A stretch of DNA of 64,000 bases from Candidatus Hydrogenedentota bacterium (GCA_016791475.1 JAEUWI010000011.1:93997-157996), one strand, 5' to 3'. Positions 45,901 through 51,018 are shown, counted from the stretch's first letter. Numbers and translations: made by a program. The notes: generated by a model not told the origin, from the sequence alone.

Positions 45901-48367
45901 CGTTGTTCGTCGCCGTACGCGTCTGGCCGCCCACCACCACCGTCACCGTCGCACCCGCCTCGTTCACCGTACCCGTAAGCTGCGGGGTATTGTCGTTCGT
46001 GAGCCGGCTGTTTACCGTTACCGTCGGCGCCGTACCGTCCACGACCAGTTCATTGGTCGTGGCATCCGTACCCACATTGCCCGCCGGGTCCGTCGCCGTC
46101 GCCGCCACGTTATACGTGCCGTCCGCAATCGAGGTCAGACTGTTGTCCGCCAGGGTCCACGTGCCGTTGCCGTTGTTCGTCGCCGTGCGCGTCTGACCCG
46201 CCACCGTCAGGGAAATCACCGCCGAATTGTCGCTGACCGTGCCCGCCAGGGAAGGCGTACGATCCGTCGTCGTCTTCGCGGTCACCCCGATCGCCGGCGC
46301 CGTGTTGTCCAGGGTATAAGCCTGGGGCGATGACCCGCCGCCGAAGCTGTTGCCCACCAGATCCGTAATCCCCGTGCCCACCGAAAGGCCGATGGTGCCT
46401 TCCGCGTTCGGGTTCGATGGCGTTACAGCCACCGTAAACTGGATCGGCCCGCCACTCACCGCCGCCGATGAACTCGCGGCGAGGGATCCCGTCACGGTGA
46501 CATCCGCCGCCGTGAAGGAAGTGCCTACGCTCTCGCTGAAGTCCACACTGAAATTGACGGTGTTCAAATTCGTCGGAGTCGGGTTGTCCAGGCTGATCAC
46601 CGCCGTAGGCGCGCCGCCCAGCCCCGTGAACGTCGCCGTGTTGGCGCCGCTGTTCACCTTGTTGCCCGCCAGATCGCTCGGGCCACTCGCGCTCACCGTC
46701 GCCGTGTAGCTCGTGCCGCTGATCATCTCATTCACCGTCACCGACACCTGCGTGGCGTTCAGGCGCGTCACGCCGCTCGCCGTAAGACCGCCCGTAAACG
46801 TATAGTTCGACGCCGTCGTCAGCGCCGCATTGTCCAGCATCGCCTCGTCGAAGGAAATCCGGACCGTCGTGCTCGTAAGCGCCGTCGCGCCCGTCACCCG
46901 GGGCGCCGTGGTGTCCGTGGACGACGCCTCGCCCACCTGCGCCCAGTAGTTCGCCCCCTTGTTTCCGCCCGCGGCAAACTCCTGCACCGTCCAGAAGGTT
47001 GTGTCGTCGCTCGGATCCACCACCGTGGCGCTGTAGTCGCCCCAGCGCGGCCCGGAGTAAATGCCCAGGCCCGCCTTGTACTTGAAGGGAATATCCGTCA
47101 ACCCCGCCGCATAGGTCGGCGCCCGATACGCGTAGTACGACGACGCGTACTCCAGCGCGCCGGATCCGCTGAATCCCACCAGAACTTCGTTGTTCTTGTT
47201 CACCGCAATGGAGGGGTAGTAGTAATAGCGGCCCGTCGTGTTGTCGAAGGTGCCGGTCGGGCCCACATCTTCGATCAGACCCGACTGTATCACCGTACCG
47301 TCGGCCGGGGTCAGTTCCCACCATTTGATGGCCGAGTGATCCCGCGTCGTCGTGTCGAAGGCCACGTTGTGAACCGTCCAGAGGCGACCGTTTCGGATGA
47401 CCGCATTCATCAGGCGATCATCGTTCGTTTCGATCGTCGCCGTGGAGCCGAGCTGTTTCGCGTTCGGTAGCGAGATACTCCACGCCGGCCCGATCGAGGC
47501 AAAGGGAATGGTGTTGAACGAGATCGATCCGATTGTTCCCGTAAGGCTGTAGACCTGAAGGCGGCCCGATCCGAAAAGATTCGACGCGCCAACACGTACC
47601 AGATACTGGGTCGTCTCGCCCGCGTCGTAGGTCAGCGCGGGAACCAGCGTGCCGCCCGCGTTGGTCACCTTCAACAACTGCTGCGTAAACCCGCCCCCGT
47701 CCAGCACCGTGGACTTGCTCAATACCCAGATGTTCACACCGCCAAACGCATCGGCCGAGTTGCTGAAAAGGTTGCCCGTAAGGGTGATCCAGTTGGCGGT
47801 CACCCCGATATTCGGAAAGTCCACCCAGTTCACATTCGCCGCGTCGCCGTCCAGCAGCCACAGGTGCCATGTGCCCGTCGGGTCGCTCGTCGCCGTGACG
47901 CCAAAAAGCATGCCCGAGGTCGAGGAACGGCGCTGGGCGCAGGCCATCGCCATGAAACGATCACTGTGGGGATCGTAAATCACCTTCGGATCGAACACGT
48001 CGGTAACGCCCAGGCTGCCCCAGAACGTCGTCAGGCCCACATTCGCCAGTACGGTGCCCGTGCGATCCTGCACGATCGCCTGGCCGTTGATATGCGTCAC
48101 CACATGGGTTGCGCTCACCGCGCCATGGCTGTCCGGGGGCGTCGAATTCGCCGGATTGATGCCCGTGAAGCTGGACACGGGCGCGGGCGAGGGATTGCCC
48201 GTATCGCCGAGTACCAGAGAAGGAATCAGTGAAAGCGCGCGCGTCGGCAGGGCATCGGCGTTGAGAGAAAAGAGGCTGCAAGCACCCAGTAGGCCCACGA
48301 TGGCGACGAAGCTACACGCGCAGCGACGAAGCCCGCAGGCAGAGGGGTGACGTTGGTCAACGTTCAT
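27938..48367 (-). CDS. Giant repeat surface protein (about 6,809 residues)
   Basis: The protein begins MNVDQRHPSACGL with a signal peptide ending near residue 45. Approximate layout: 45-485 N-terminal domain shared with the 48863-50350 product; 490-687 two Ig-like/SbsA-like units; 688-4858 forty-six tandem Ig-like repeats of about 90 residues; 4859-5310 another Ig-like unit and three SbsA-like units ending in PNSATDV; 5312-5516 a DNRLRE-type domain (RRSLMQFDVAGNIP); 5522-5812 three cadherin-like/putative-Ig units; 5813-6200 four cadherin-type units; 6204-6275 thrombospondin-3-like Asp-rich repeats (DTDADGLSDTWE); then a BACON-like and a fibronectin-III-like unit. Near the C-terminus a hydrophobic helix (GAVMLAVVLLLVAVSRM) is followed by ARRR. 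This is an anchored adhesin or matrix protein. The ATG at 48367 has AAGGAC about 10 bases upstream. No frameshift was seen over 20.4 kb. Confidence 0.92.
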   Translation of the reverse strand: MNVDQRHPSACGLRRCACSFVAIVGLLGACSLFSLNADALPTRALSLIPSLVLGDTGNPSPAPVSSFTGINPANSTPPDSHGAVSATHVVTHINGQAIVQDRTGTVLANVGLTTFWGSLGVTDVFDPKVIYDPHSDRFMAMACAQRRSSTSGMLFGVTATSDPTGTWHLWLLDGDAANVNWVDFPNIGVTANWITLTGNLFSNSADAFGGVNIWVLSKSTVLDGGGFTQQLLKVTNAGGTLVPALTYDAGETTQYLVRVGASNLFGSGRLQVYSLTGTIGSISFNTIPFASIGPAWSISLPNAKQLGSTATIETNDDRLMNAVIRNGRLWTVHNVAFDTTTRDHSAIKWWELTPADGTVIQSGLIEDVGPTGTFDNTTGRYYYYPSIAVNKNNEVLVGFSGSGALEYASSYYAYRAPTYAAGLTDIPFKYKAGLGIYSGPRWGDYSATVVDPSDDTTFWTVQEFAAGGNKGANYWAQVGEASSTDTTAPRVTGATALTSTTVRISFDEAMLDNAALTTASNYTFTGGLTASGVTRLNATQVSVTVNEMISGTSYTATVSASGPSDLAGNKVNSGANTATFTGLGGAPTAVISLDNPTPTNLNTVNFSVDFSESVGTSFTAADVTVTGSLAASSSAAVSGGPIQFTVAVTPSNPNAEGTIGLSVGTGITDLVGNSFGGGSSPQAYTLDNTAPAIGVTAKTTTDRTPSLAGTVSDNSAVISLTVAGQTRTATNNGNGTWTLADNSLTSIADGTYNVAATATDPAGNVGTDATTNELVVDGTAPTVTVNSRLTNDNTPQLTGTVNEAGATVTVVVGGQTRTATNNGNGTWTLPDGSLTALADGVYNVAATATDSVGNMGTDGTTNELTVDATAPVLTVNTRITNDTTPSLSGTTSDLAAAVSLTVSGQTRAATNNGNGTWTLADNSLTALAAGVYNVAVTSTDAAGNTGNDGSSNELTIDLTAPTVTVNTLSTNDTTPPLTGTVNDQSATISVTVSGQTRAATNNGDGTWTLANGSLTALAQGTFNVAVTATDQAGNAASDGTTNELVIDTVAPTITVATRVTNDTTPPLNGTVNDATATISVTVNGQTRTATNNGATWTLADGSLTAIPAGTYNVVATATDAAGNVGTESTTGELTIDTTAPTITVNPLNTTDATPSLTGTVNDTSAAIRIAVGGQSNVAATNNGNGTWTLADNALTTLADGTYDVAATATDTAGNAGTDGTSNELVVDGTAPVVTVNTLVTNDARPPLSGTVNDTTATISVVVGGQTRAATNNGNGTWTLANDLINPALPQGTYNVAVTATDTAGNAGTDSTASELTVDTTAPTITVTARTTNDTTPSLSGTINDTTATVSVVVSGQTRAATNNGNGTWTLADGSLTALAAGTYNVAATATDAAGNAGTDGTTNELVIDTTAPVITVTSLTTNDNTPPLSGTVNDTTATISITVSGQTRSATNNGNGTWTLANGSLSALGNGVFNVAATATDAAGNTGADGTNNELTVDTIVPTITVNTLATTDTTPALSGTVSETGAAISITVSGQTRAATNNGNGTWTLADNSLTALANGVFNVAATATDAAGNAGVDGTTNELTVDNTAPVVTVNALNTNDAQPQLTGTVNENSATIRVSVGGQVNLVAVNNANGTWTLPDNTINPALAAGTYNVSVTATDTLGNAGSDATTNELVIDLTAPVVGVNTLTTNDNRPALTGTVNDNSAAISVTVGGQTHTATNNANGTWTLADDTINPALAQGTYNVSVTATDLAGNAGADGTNNELRIDTAAPTVTVSALVTNDNRPALGGTVNDTTATIRVDVGGQTNLVATNNGNGTWTLADNTISPALASGTYNVVVRATDAASNVGTDATTNELTIDTTAPTVTVNTLSTADNTPALTGTVSEPGATISVTVSGQTNPATNNGNGTWTLANNTLAALPDGTYNVSATATDAAGNAGSDATTNELRVDTTAPTVTVNTLTTNDTTPPLSGTVNDATATISVTVGGQTRTATNNGATWTLANNTISPALAAGTYDVAVTATDTVGNAGTDATAGELVVDTTAPTITVTARTTNDTTPALNGTVNDAAATISVTVNGSTYPATNNGTTWTLNNDVITPALAAGTFSVTATATDTAGNTGTDGTANELVIDLAAPTIAVNALTTNDTRPPLSGTVNDTTATISIVVGGQTRTATNNGNGTWTLANDAINPALAAGTYDVLATATDTAGNAGTDGTSGELILDTTAPTVTVATLLTNDNRPPLSGTVNDTTATISVLVSGQTRAATNNGDGTWTLTNDAINPALADGTYPVTVTATDGAGNAGVDGTTNELRVDTVAPTITVNTLVTADSTPPLTGTVNDNAAVITVVVSGQTLTATNNGNGTWTLADNALTALPDGTYSVAATARDTANNSRTDSTSNELRIDTTGPAVTVNTLATRDNRPPLSGTIDDTTATISVTVGGQTRAATNNGNGTWTLANDLINPALADNTYDVAVTATDSVGNTGTDATTGELRIDTTLNVTVTTLTTSDNRPALSGTVDDTTATISVVVNGSTYPATNNGNGTWTLADNAITPALPDATYNVAVTATDSLGNVATDGTTSELVINGSVPTVTVNALATSNNRPALSGTVSTPAASIQVDVGGQTNLVATNNGNGTWTLPVNTINPGLADGTYDVQVRATTSGTGTDSTSNELVIDTAAPVVTVDARRTNDQRPAMSGTVNDPAAVIRLTVSVHSNLVVTNNGDGTWTLADNVIPANLAAGTYSVAVTATDAAGNAGTDGSANELVIDLTAPTITVNTLLTKDNTPALSGTINDNTAAVSVTVNGQTRAAVNGGAGTWTLADNSLTPLADGVYPVVATATDTAGNSASDATTNELTVDTTAPTVTVTSLSTVDSTPALSGTVNDNAATISVVVGGQTRAATNNGNGTWTLADNTINPALADGTYDVAVTATDAATNAGGDATSNELRIDTTAPTITVNTLSTNDRRPPLTGTVNDNTATISITVGGQTRAATNNGNGTWTLADNLINPNLADNTYNVAATATDTLGNAGTDATTNELVIDATAPTITVNALTTNDNRPSLTGATNDNTATISVTVGGQTRTATNNGDGTWTLADNLISPALTDGTYEVVARATDTFNNSRNDSSANELRIDTAVPVVGVNTLTTNDSRPPLTGTVNDSTATVRVNVGGQTNLAATNNGDGTWTLANDTINPALASNTYDVAVTATDAAGNAGTDGTTAELVVDTVAPTVSVTVLTTSDTTPALSGTVNDPGATVRISVGGQNNLSAVNNGNGTWTLPDNTLTPLAGGVYSVAATATDAAGNVGTEATVNELTIDTNAPTVTVNTLATADNRPPLTGTVNDNTATISILVGGQTRAATNNGDGTWTLANDALAVLADGTYDVRATATDDQGNAGTDSTTAELRIDTTAPSVTVNTLTTADNRPQLTGTVNDITATVSITVNALTFPATNNGNGTWTLADNTITPALADGTYNVTATATDTLGNAASDATTNELRILTAAPVIAVNALTTNDTTPAMSGTVNDTTATITVQVNGITFPATNNGNGTWSLANNTITPALAEGVYSVIARATNAAAVTGQDGTNNELTIDVTAPIVAITTRFTQDTRPAMSGTVNTANATIRVDVGGQTNRVAVNNGDGTWTLPDDTINPALAQGSYNVVVRATDTAGNVGTDSTTNELHVDNTAPVVTVASLSTNDNTPGLSGTVSDNIAAGTIAVSVTVNGQTRAASVAGGAWIVANGALTTLPDGTYNVSVTATDQAGNVGNDATNNELSVDTAAPSVTVASLNTNDRTPPLSGTVNDNTAAIRVSVGGQTNVVAVNNANGTWTLPNNTLSSLSDGVYNVSVTATDTVGNSASDATADELRIDGTAPTITVNSRLTNDSTPALSGTVNDSTATISIVVNGNTYPATNNGNGTWSLADGTIAPALASNTYNVAATATDSFGNAGTDATTGELVVDLTAPVITVTPLQTNDPDPPVTGTVDDPAATITVTIGGQTDVPATNNGDGTWILPDGALSPLVDGVYGVVARATDAAGNSAVDGTANELTINSQAPTVTVTSLATNDRTPALSGTVDDPSATITVTVGSQSGLPATNGGAGTWTLADNTLTALSDGTYNVIVTAVDLQGNSATDTTTDELQIDATAPVVTVAALLTNDNRPALSGAVDDAGATIRVAVNGETNLVAVNNGNGTWTLPDNTIAGALPDNAVGYDVTVTATDTLGNAGADTTTNELRVDTTAPTVGINAVSTKEASPSITGTTNDNSAAIRVTVNGQTVDATNNSNGTWTLPGDVLTPLTSGTYDIDASATDSAGNAGTANLPNGLLVDVTAPVITVNTLVTTDTTPALTGTVDDTTAVILVTVAGQSENATNNGNGTWTLADNTLEALVDGVYDVTATATDSLGNVGAESTANELRIDTSGPVVTIDRLVTNDPTPRITGTVDEAGIVVNVTVEGNTYPAVNNGDGTWTLADNTVAPALAAGTYDVAAVASDGLGNAGSDTTSDELTVDLTVPVVTVATSLTALASPDLSGTIDDIFATVTVTVGGQTRPATNIGNGTWVLVSGTLDPLASGVYDVAVEARDTAGNIATDATTDELTVDLGVPVVTVDELATNDNTPPLSGTVDDATATVTVTVAGQSVIATNNGDGTWSIADNVLTTLADGSYNVTAVAEDAAGNAGTDPTLADDLFILTAPPVVTVIPQVTGDASPQLNGLINQTTSDITVTVDGQTHPATNNGDGTWSLADNTLTPLAEGTYNVQAEAVDLLGNTGTDGTTNELTINLAAALITVDRLSTRDRTPALSGTVSAPGVGILISVGGQTHSATNNGDGTWTLADDTLSPLDQGTYDVAAEALGVVTSTDSTVNELTIDTLGPSVEIGGPSVAATQTGPVSFNIHYGPDAKVGLLLSDVSTFAMLEANVTTVLDPKAIASTNKTFPISTASAKGTISISGTGNSVRTVTVSDITGDGYLGVAIVGGSAVDSSGNPADSAISIDLVNVDNTAPKLLNGGVANQGILVVSYDEAMSDTALEPTNYTISGPGQGTLAANPDLVVRTAPDRFRLIWSTGAAVNGEEILVTVLNVTDAVTNLIGADNSVTIQIEGLGVAPTVTDFQVTGALSATVRFSEPVALGATEPNSYALSGSGRGTLAAQPASVELLTDIEEEPGAPEIVVPPNTYQLTWNGGEMLQGGDLTITVTGVEDNSGDLVTTPNSATDVGAGIGVSPTVQLADVITGLTVNIGFSEPMGADALVATNYALSGAGRGTLAATPDTVAEVSPGVYRLAWTSGEMVNGRDITITASGVTDEAGNPLGTPNSATDVKAGRDGLITANIVSRRSGTLYEDGEGDVASGAGALLLAGTTADGGVRRSLMQFDVAGNIPAGSTISDAVLVLTNPGAPGDNTPRDVSLHRVESDWNQGESDAGDAVLDGAAALDGDVTWLHTDFNTEFWTAPGGDFAAGASATAPVAGVGSYSWDTPGLAADAQDWLDNPATNFGWIALGPEGTPGTVKPFYSDDHATVSERPVLQVVYSLNGGVGGPVLGTIGDQEAAEGEAITIDVTAVDSGSNPLVLSASLTTLPEGNNAQFTDNGDGTATFAWTPSFEDSGSYVVTFIATQSGVAPPLSIAETVVIEVAEINQAPELADPGVLDAIEGELFQFTPTLTDNDAGDTHVYSLAASQGDAEVDPVTGALTWTPGFSDAGDYTIGIVVTDDGAPQRSDVLSLQVRVSDANGAPALAPIGAQTVVEAEDLAFTVSATDPDLGDTLAFSLENGPAGSAIDAVTGQFRWTPNILAAGTYEVTVVVTDNGTPPRSASETITITVVDDNQNPTNITLTPSSVAENLPAGTPVGVLTTTDLDVGDVHSYTLAAGEGDSDNGLFTIAGNEVRTGGPLNFESRSSYSIRVQSEDGQDGVFARALIVTVIDANDLPQSITLSNNVVVENAALRSTVGTFSTADEDRAGVHAYTLVEGDGATGNGLFAISENALVTNGTIDYEAQTGHSVRVRSTDPAGAFVEAIFPIVVENTNDSPSGFNLNGGVIAENQPAGTLVGTFETTDDDFDDDHVYLLVAGEGSTDNSQFVIEGDELRSASALDFEKGRMLSIRVRVSDGQRLNIESVFVVEVTDENDAPADLVVTPTGILDNVPADTTVARLFAIDQDLGDTHTFSLVNGEGATNNALFKVTGSSLATTQLLTFDASARFSVRLRATDAQGASLEKAVVLTNDDTDADGLSDTWEREYFGNLNSGADDDNDGDGLANRDEFSAGTNPSLSDTDRDGANDGLEVSLGTNPLNDQDAPAILRVTPGTLSASREAGELRLTVRNSGLAPLNWQAEIVSGDFVSIESGGSGVNTGTIHLNVEENLGAAGRGATIRVTAPNAAGSPVEIPLTQDACTAPGVADDVLATNGTLPGQVRVTWDRVSGADQYQVFRGRTTDPEDAELLATVTGTAYTDNTAEFIDGDEPGGCALPSGSSGGGCFLPGNSGSQTDTYLYWVRATSVCGTGAFSTPNDGFPGAGEPPARELFEPVLPTLETENRTLTARANSALAIRLRRDTAIDPSTVEGLVEFEGGSSTEVEWLAIDTVGLRDGWAIYVPAEGEFVEGDTVTFTVSASTLSGESIGPLSYSFTIETEEFFLERLGASAEAIYQPGYGEFDSSGINTNLEGNDQVSVYTLTTTPAPLAGGTGETYAIVPDEAYPLHQRVWIPLEDGVEASDVAPYYYFVDKAGEESGWLAASDIKGWLVDDSILELELNGVRYVGFVVRHGAVVRMGPAAGKSEAVSGASALPLEALFGARSGDGAVMLAVVLLLVAVSRMARRRAPRTDVRD
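33793..46305. repeat. Forty-six tandem repeats of about 270 bp inside the giant gene
   Basis: Counting the recurring start (TAPTVTVN...) and end (TTNELTID) of each unit gives 46 consecutive copies of 88-94 residues. The core of each unit is SGTVND, then GGQT, NNGNGTWTLADN, DGTYNVAVTATD and AGNAGTD. Two recurrent variants exist: the GGQTR form and the one-residue-longer GGQTNL form, and the SLTAL form versus the one-residue-longer INPAL form. The middle of the array is the most uniform; the eight or nine units nearest the C-terminal modules are clearly more diverged. Confidence 0.93.
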
Positions 48368-48862
48368 CAAGATGTCCTTGTTGAATACGCGCACACGCAA
48401 ACAGATCGCCCCTGAAACAGACGCGAACCGCTTCCCGGGATCTGCCACCACGACGAGCCGATGTTGCTTGAACAATCATACCACATCTGCGGCTATGTCC
48501 AGGAAAATCTGTTGTCAATGGACCGGTGCCTTTTTAGTTTTGAGTACCAGATTTCTTACATGCTTCTCCATTGTACAACAAAATATATAACAAACGCCGC
48601 ATTATTTACAGAAGAAGTTTTTTGGGCAGACTGTCCAGGCACGAAGCACCCCGCGCGGAGAGGCGTTGCAGCGGTTCCCGGAGGCACACAGAAACGCAAA
48701 TTATTGAAAATAAACATCTTACAGCGAATATCAACCGGATTTTCGGGTAGGGCTCTCAGGCGAGGAAGGGTGCCTGACGGCGGACTACAACGGGCCTTGA
48801 AGGTGCCCAGGCGACAAAAGGCGACCAAAACCCATATATATTGTGCGCCCCAACTTAGCAGT
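48368..48862. other. 495-base A/T-rich gap between the two paralogous surface genes
   Basis: No gene is supported here. The 48500-48620 part is markedly A/T-rich compared with the flanks and is the most likely place for control of the giant gene. A TGTCAA at 48513-48518 (minus-strand TTGACA) has no convincing -10 partner. A possible sigma-54 site close to the giant gene is listed separately. No clear terminator for the upstream paralog was found. Confidence 0.5.
48397..48410 (-). promoter_or_regulatory. Possible sigma-54 (-24/-12) promoter of the giant gene
   Basis: On the minus strand GGC, seven bases, then TTGC places the invariant GG and GC exactly ten bases apart (GGCGATCTGTTTGC). The sites matching the sigma-54 consensus are GGC and TTGC; the AC after GGC does not match. 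The -12 element lies about 30 bases before the start codon, leaving room for the ribosome site. It is the only such match I found in front of a surface gene here, so it could be chance. Confidence 0.3.
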
Positions 48863-50350
48863 TTATGGAGTTTTGACAACTAAATACTGTCTGCGTACCC
48901 ACCAGCCCAAACCGCACAGAAGCGCGAAGAGCACACCCATACCAACCCAACCCAGCGCGGGCAGGCTGTTCCGCTGATTCACGGTCAACTGAACCCATTG
49001 AATCCCCCAGCGATTCGACGCCTCGGCATATTGCTGCAATACCCAAAGGGACGTCCCATCGACCGGGTCTACGTAGATGCCGCTATAATCGCCCCAGCGC
49101 GGCCCCGTGAATGGCCCCACCCCCGCATGGTAGCGCTGAGAACCCTCCAACCCGCCCAGCACCGTATCCGGATTTCGCCAGGCATAGTACGCGCCCACAT
49201 AGTCCGCCGCCGAGCTGCCGGAGCAACCCAGCATCATCAGGCCCTGGCTGTTCACCGCAACGCTCGGGTAATAATAGGAATACTGATTCGCGGGGTCGTC
49301 CAGCACACCGGACTGGTGCGGCAGGCCCGTTGCGGGCTCTACAGACCACCACTTCGCCGCCGTTCGGCTCGGTCCCGAAACCGGAAGGCCCACCGTATGG
49401 GCGCACCAGATTCGACCGAATCGATACACCGCCGACTGAATCCGGTCATCATTCGTCTCGATCCGCGACGAGGTGCCCAGTTGAGGCGCATCCGGCAGGG
49501 CAATGGACCACGCCGAGCCCAGCGCCGCACTCGGTGCCGTCGCGAGGCTCGAAGCCCCCAGCACTCCGTCAAGTTGATACAACTGAACGCGTCCAGTTCC
49601 GAAAAGGTTCGAACTGCCCGTCCGGATCACATACTGGATATTCTGCCCCAGATCCAGCGTCACCGCCGGTACCAGCGTCCCTCCAGCCCCCGTCACCCGG
49701 AAGGTCTCCATCGTCAGCGAACCGCCATCCATCGCCGAGGCCTTGTCAATCCGCCAGAATTGAACCCCGCTGAAAGCGTCCGCCGCATTCGTGAAGAGAT
49801 TGACCGTAAAGGTGATCTCCCCCGCCGTAAACCCCAGATTTCCATAGTCGGCCCAGTTGATGTCCGCCGGATCCGCGTCCAGTACCCAGCGATGCCAGTT
49901 CCCCGTGGGGTCGTCCGTCTCGCTCACCGCCAGCAGCATCGCCGAGGCCGCGCTGCGGCGCTCCGCGCAGGTAATCATGAAAAAGCGCTCGCTATAGGGA
50001 TCGAAATAGCTCCGCGGATCGAATACGTCCGACACGCCAAGCCCCGACCAGAAGGACAGCAGATTAACCGAGCTCAGCACCGTGCCCGCCCGGTCCTGGA
50101 TACGAACCGTGCCATTGGTCGCCACCAGCAGGTGATTCGGGCCCACCGCGCCGTTTGTATCCGGCGGCATGGACGTTCCCGGCGCGATCGCGGGAAAGTT
50201 CCCGGCCTCCACCGGCGGATCGAGCTCGGGCACAAAACCCGCCCCCCCAGCCTGCTGCGCCGCAATCGTCAACGGAAAAAGCCCCGACAGGGCGAGAGCA
50301 ATGAGGCCGGAACCGCAAGCGGCGCCCCGTACAAATCTGGTCAGAATCAT
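48863..50350 (-). CDS. Exported paralog of the giant protein's N-terminal domain, with C-terminal anchor
   Basis: The 495-residue protein has a Sec signal (MILTRFVRGAACGSGLIALA onward). Residues about 45-455 align along their whole length with the N-terminal domain of the giant protein: PPDTNGAVGPNHL, IQDRAGTVLSSV, DVFDPRSYFDPYSERFF, IETNDDRIQSAV, YYYPSVAVN and GPRWGDYSGIYVDP recur in both. The spacing of short beta-like segments suggests a beta-propeller, but this is a guess. Residues about 465-495 form LPALGWVGMGVLFALLCGLG followed by WWVRRQ, the motif-helix-basic layout of C-terminal sorting signals such as IPTL-CTERM. It lies directly upstream of the giant gene. The ATG at 50350 is preferred over a TTG eight codons earlier. 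Confidence 0.8.
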   Translation of the reverse strand: MILTRFVRGAACGSGLIALALSGLFPLTIAAQQAGGAGFVPELDPPVEAGNFPAIAPGTSMPPDTNGAVGPNHLLVATNGTVRIQDRAGTVLSSVNLLSFWSGLGVSDVFDPRSYFDPYSERFFMITCAERRSAASAMLLAVSETDDPTGNWHRWVLDADPADINWADYGNLGFTAGEITFTVNLFTNAADAFSGVQFWRIDKASAMDGGSLTMETFRVTGAGGTLVPAVTLDLGQNIQYVIRTGSSNLFGTGRVQLYQLDGVLGASSLATAPSAALGSAWSIALPDAPQLGTSSRIETNDDRIQSAVYRFGRIWCAHTVGLPVSGPSRTAAKWWSVEPATGLPHQSGVLDDPANQYSYYYPSVAVNSQGLMMLGCSGSSAADYVGAYYAWRNPDTVLGGLEGSQRYHAGVGPFTGPRWGDYSGIYVDPVDGTSLWVLQQYAEASNRWGIQWVQLTVNQRNSLPALGWVGMGVLFALLCGLGWWVRRQYLVVKTP

Positions 50351-50442
50351 GAGATGGGGTTCCCTTACCACCAAAAGTTGAAGTCGGAGTATAGCACAAC
50401 ATTCCGCAACTGGACAGGCCCTCCTTCAACCCTTCGGCCGTC

Positions 50443-51018
50443 TCAGGCTCCCTTTCGGCCCCGGGCCAGCAGAAAATACAGCGCCATGAGGAACGACCAC
50501 AACGTGATGGGCGGCAGATACCCCGGCCAGCCGGACGGCGCCAGCCAACCCGCAAAACCCATAATCAGGACATGGACCGCGCTGAGCCACAAAACCGCCC
50601 GGCCCCAGCCCGCCCGGAGCGAAGCCCCCGCTTCCCGCGCCTGAAGGTTCGCCGTATACAAGCCGCCAAGTACCACGCAACCCAGCACGCCCGCCAGCAT
50701 GGATGCCTCGCCAACCCCGTTCATCCGGCCGGATTCCGAAAAAAACTTCGTGAAGTACGCGGGACTCAACACCAGCACCGACATCACCACATGCGCAAGA
50801 ATGGCCCCCGCCGCCAGCGTCCCATAGCCCCGCCGATCAGCCTTCTCCCGAGACGCGACCGAGAGCCCAAAGAGCGCCAGCCCGGCCCACGAGAGCCCCT
50901 TGTTCGTCACGTAGACGGGAACATTCGCCCAGGCGACCTCGCCCAATACGTTGTAGCGCACCACCGCGTAGATCATGGCCGCGAGAAAAAGATATATCGC
51001 GTGCTTTGTGTGCTTCAT
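50443..51018 (-). CDS. Six-segment inner-membrane protein of unknown function
   Basis: The 191-residue protein has about six hydrophobic segments (roughly residues 7-27, 34-54, 68-88, 103-123, 138-158 and 168-186). A His lies in the third segment (GAILAHVVMSV) and another in the fifth (LSAVHVLIMGF); such a pair across the membrane could bind haem b, as in ferric-reductase-like domains, but the family match is not certain. The stretch VPVYVTNKGLSW between the first two segments looks conserved. It is divergent from the 51212 gene across a 193-base gap. Confidence 0.7.
   Translation of the reverse strand: MKHTKHAIYLFLAAMIYAVVRYNVLGEVAWANVPVYVTNKGLSWAGLALFGLSVASREKADRRGYGTLAAGAILAHVVMSVLVLSPAYFTKFFSESGRMNGVGEASMLAGVLGCVVLGGLYTANLQAREAGASLRAGWGRAVLWLSAVHVLIMGFAGWLAPSGWPGYLPPITLWSFLMALYFLLARGRKGA

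Noticed and set aside
33793..46305. Cluster of separate repeat genes or a frameshifted pseudogene
   Set aside because: All 46 units are in one frame without stop codon and continue into well-formed modules on both sides.
37340..46333. Very long open frame (about 3,000 codons) on the plus strand opposite the Ig-like repeats
   Set aside because: It is a mirror of the repeat array: the same 270-bp unit lacks stop codons in this frame, so the frame stays open by repetition. The translation is Arg/His/Val-rich low-complexity sequence without start signal or domain.
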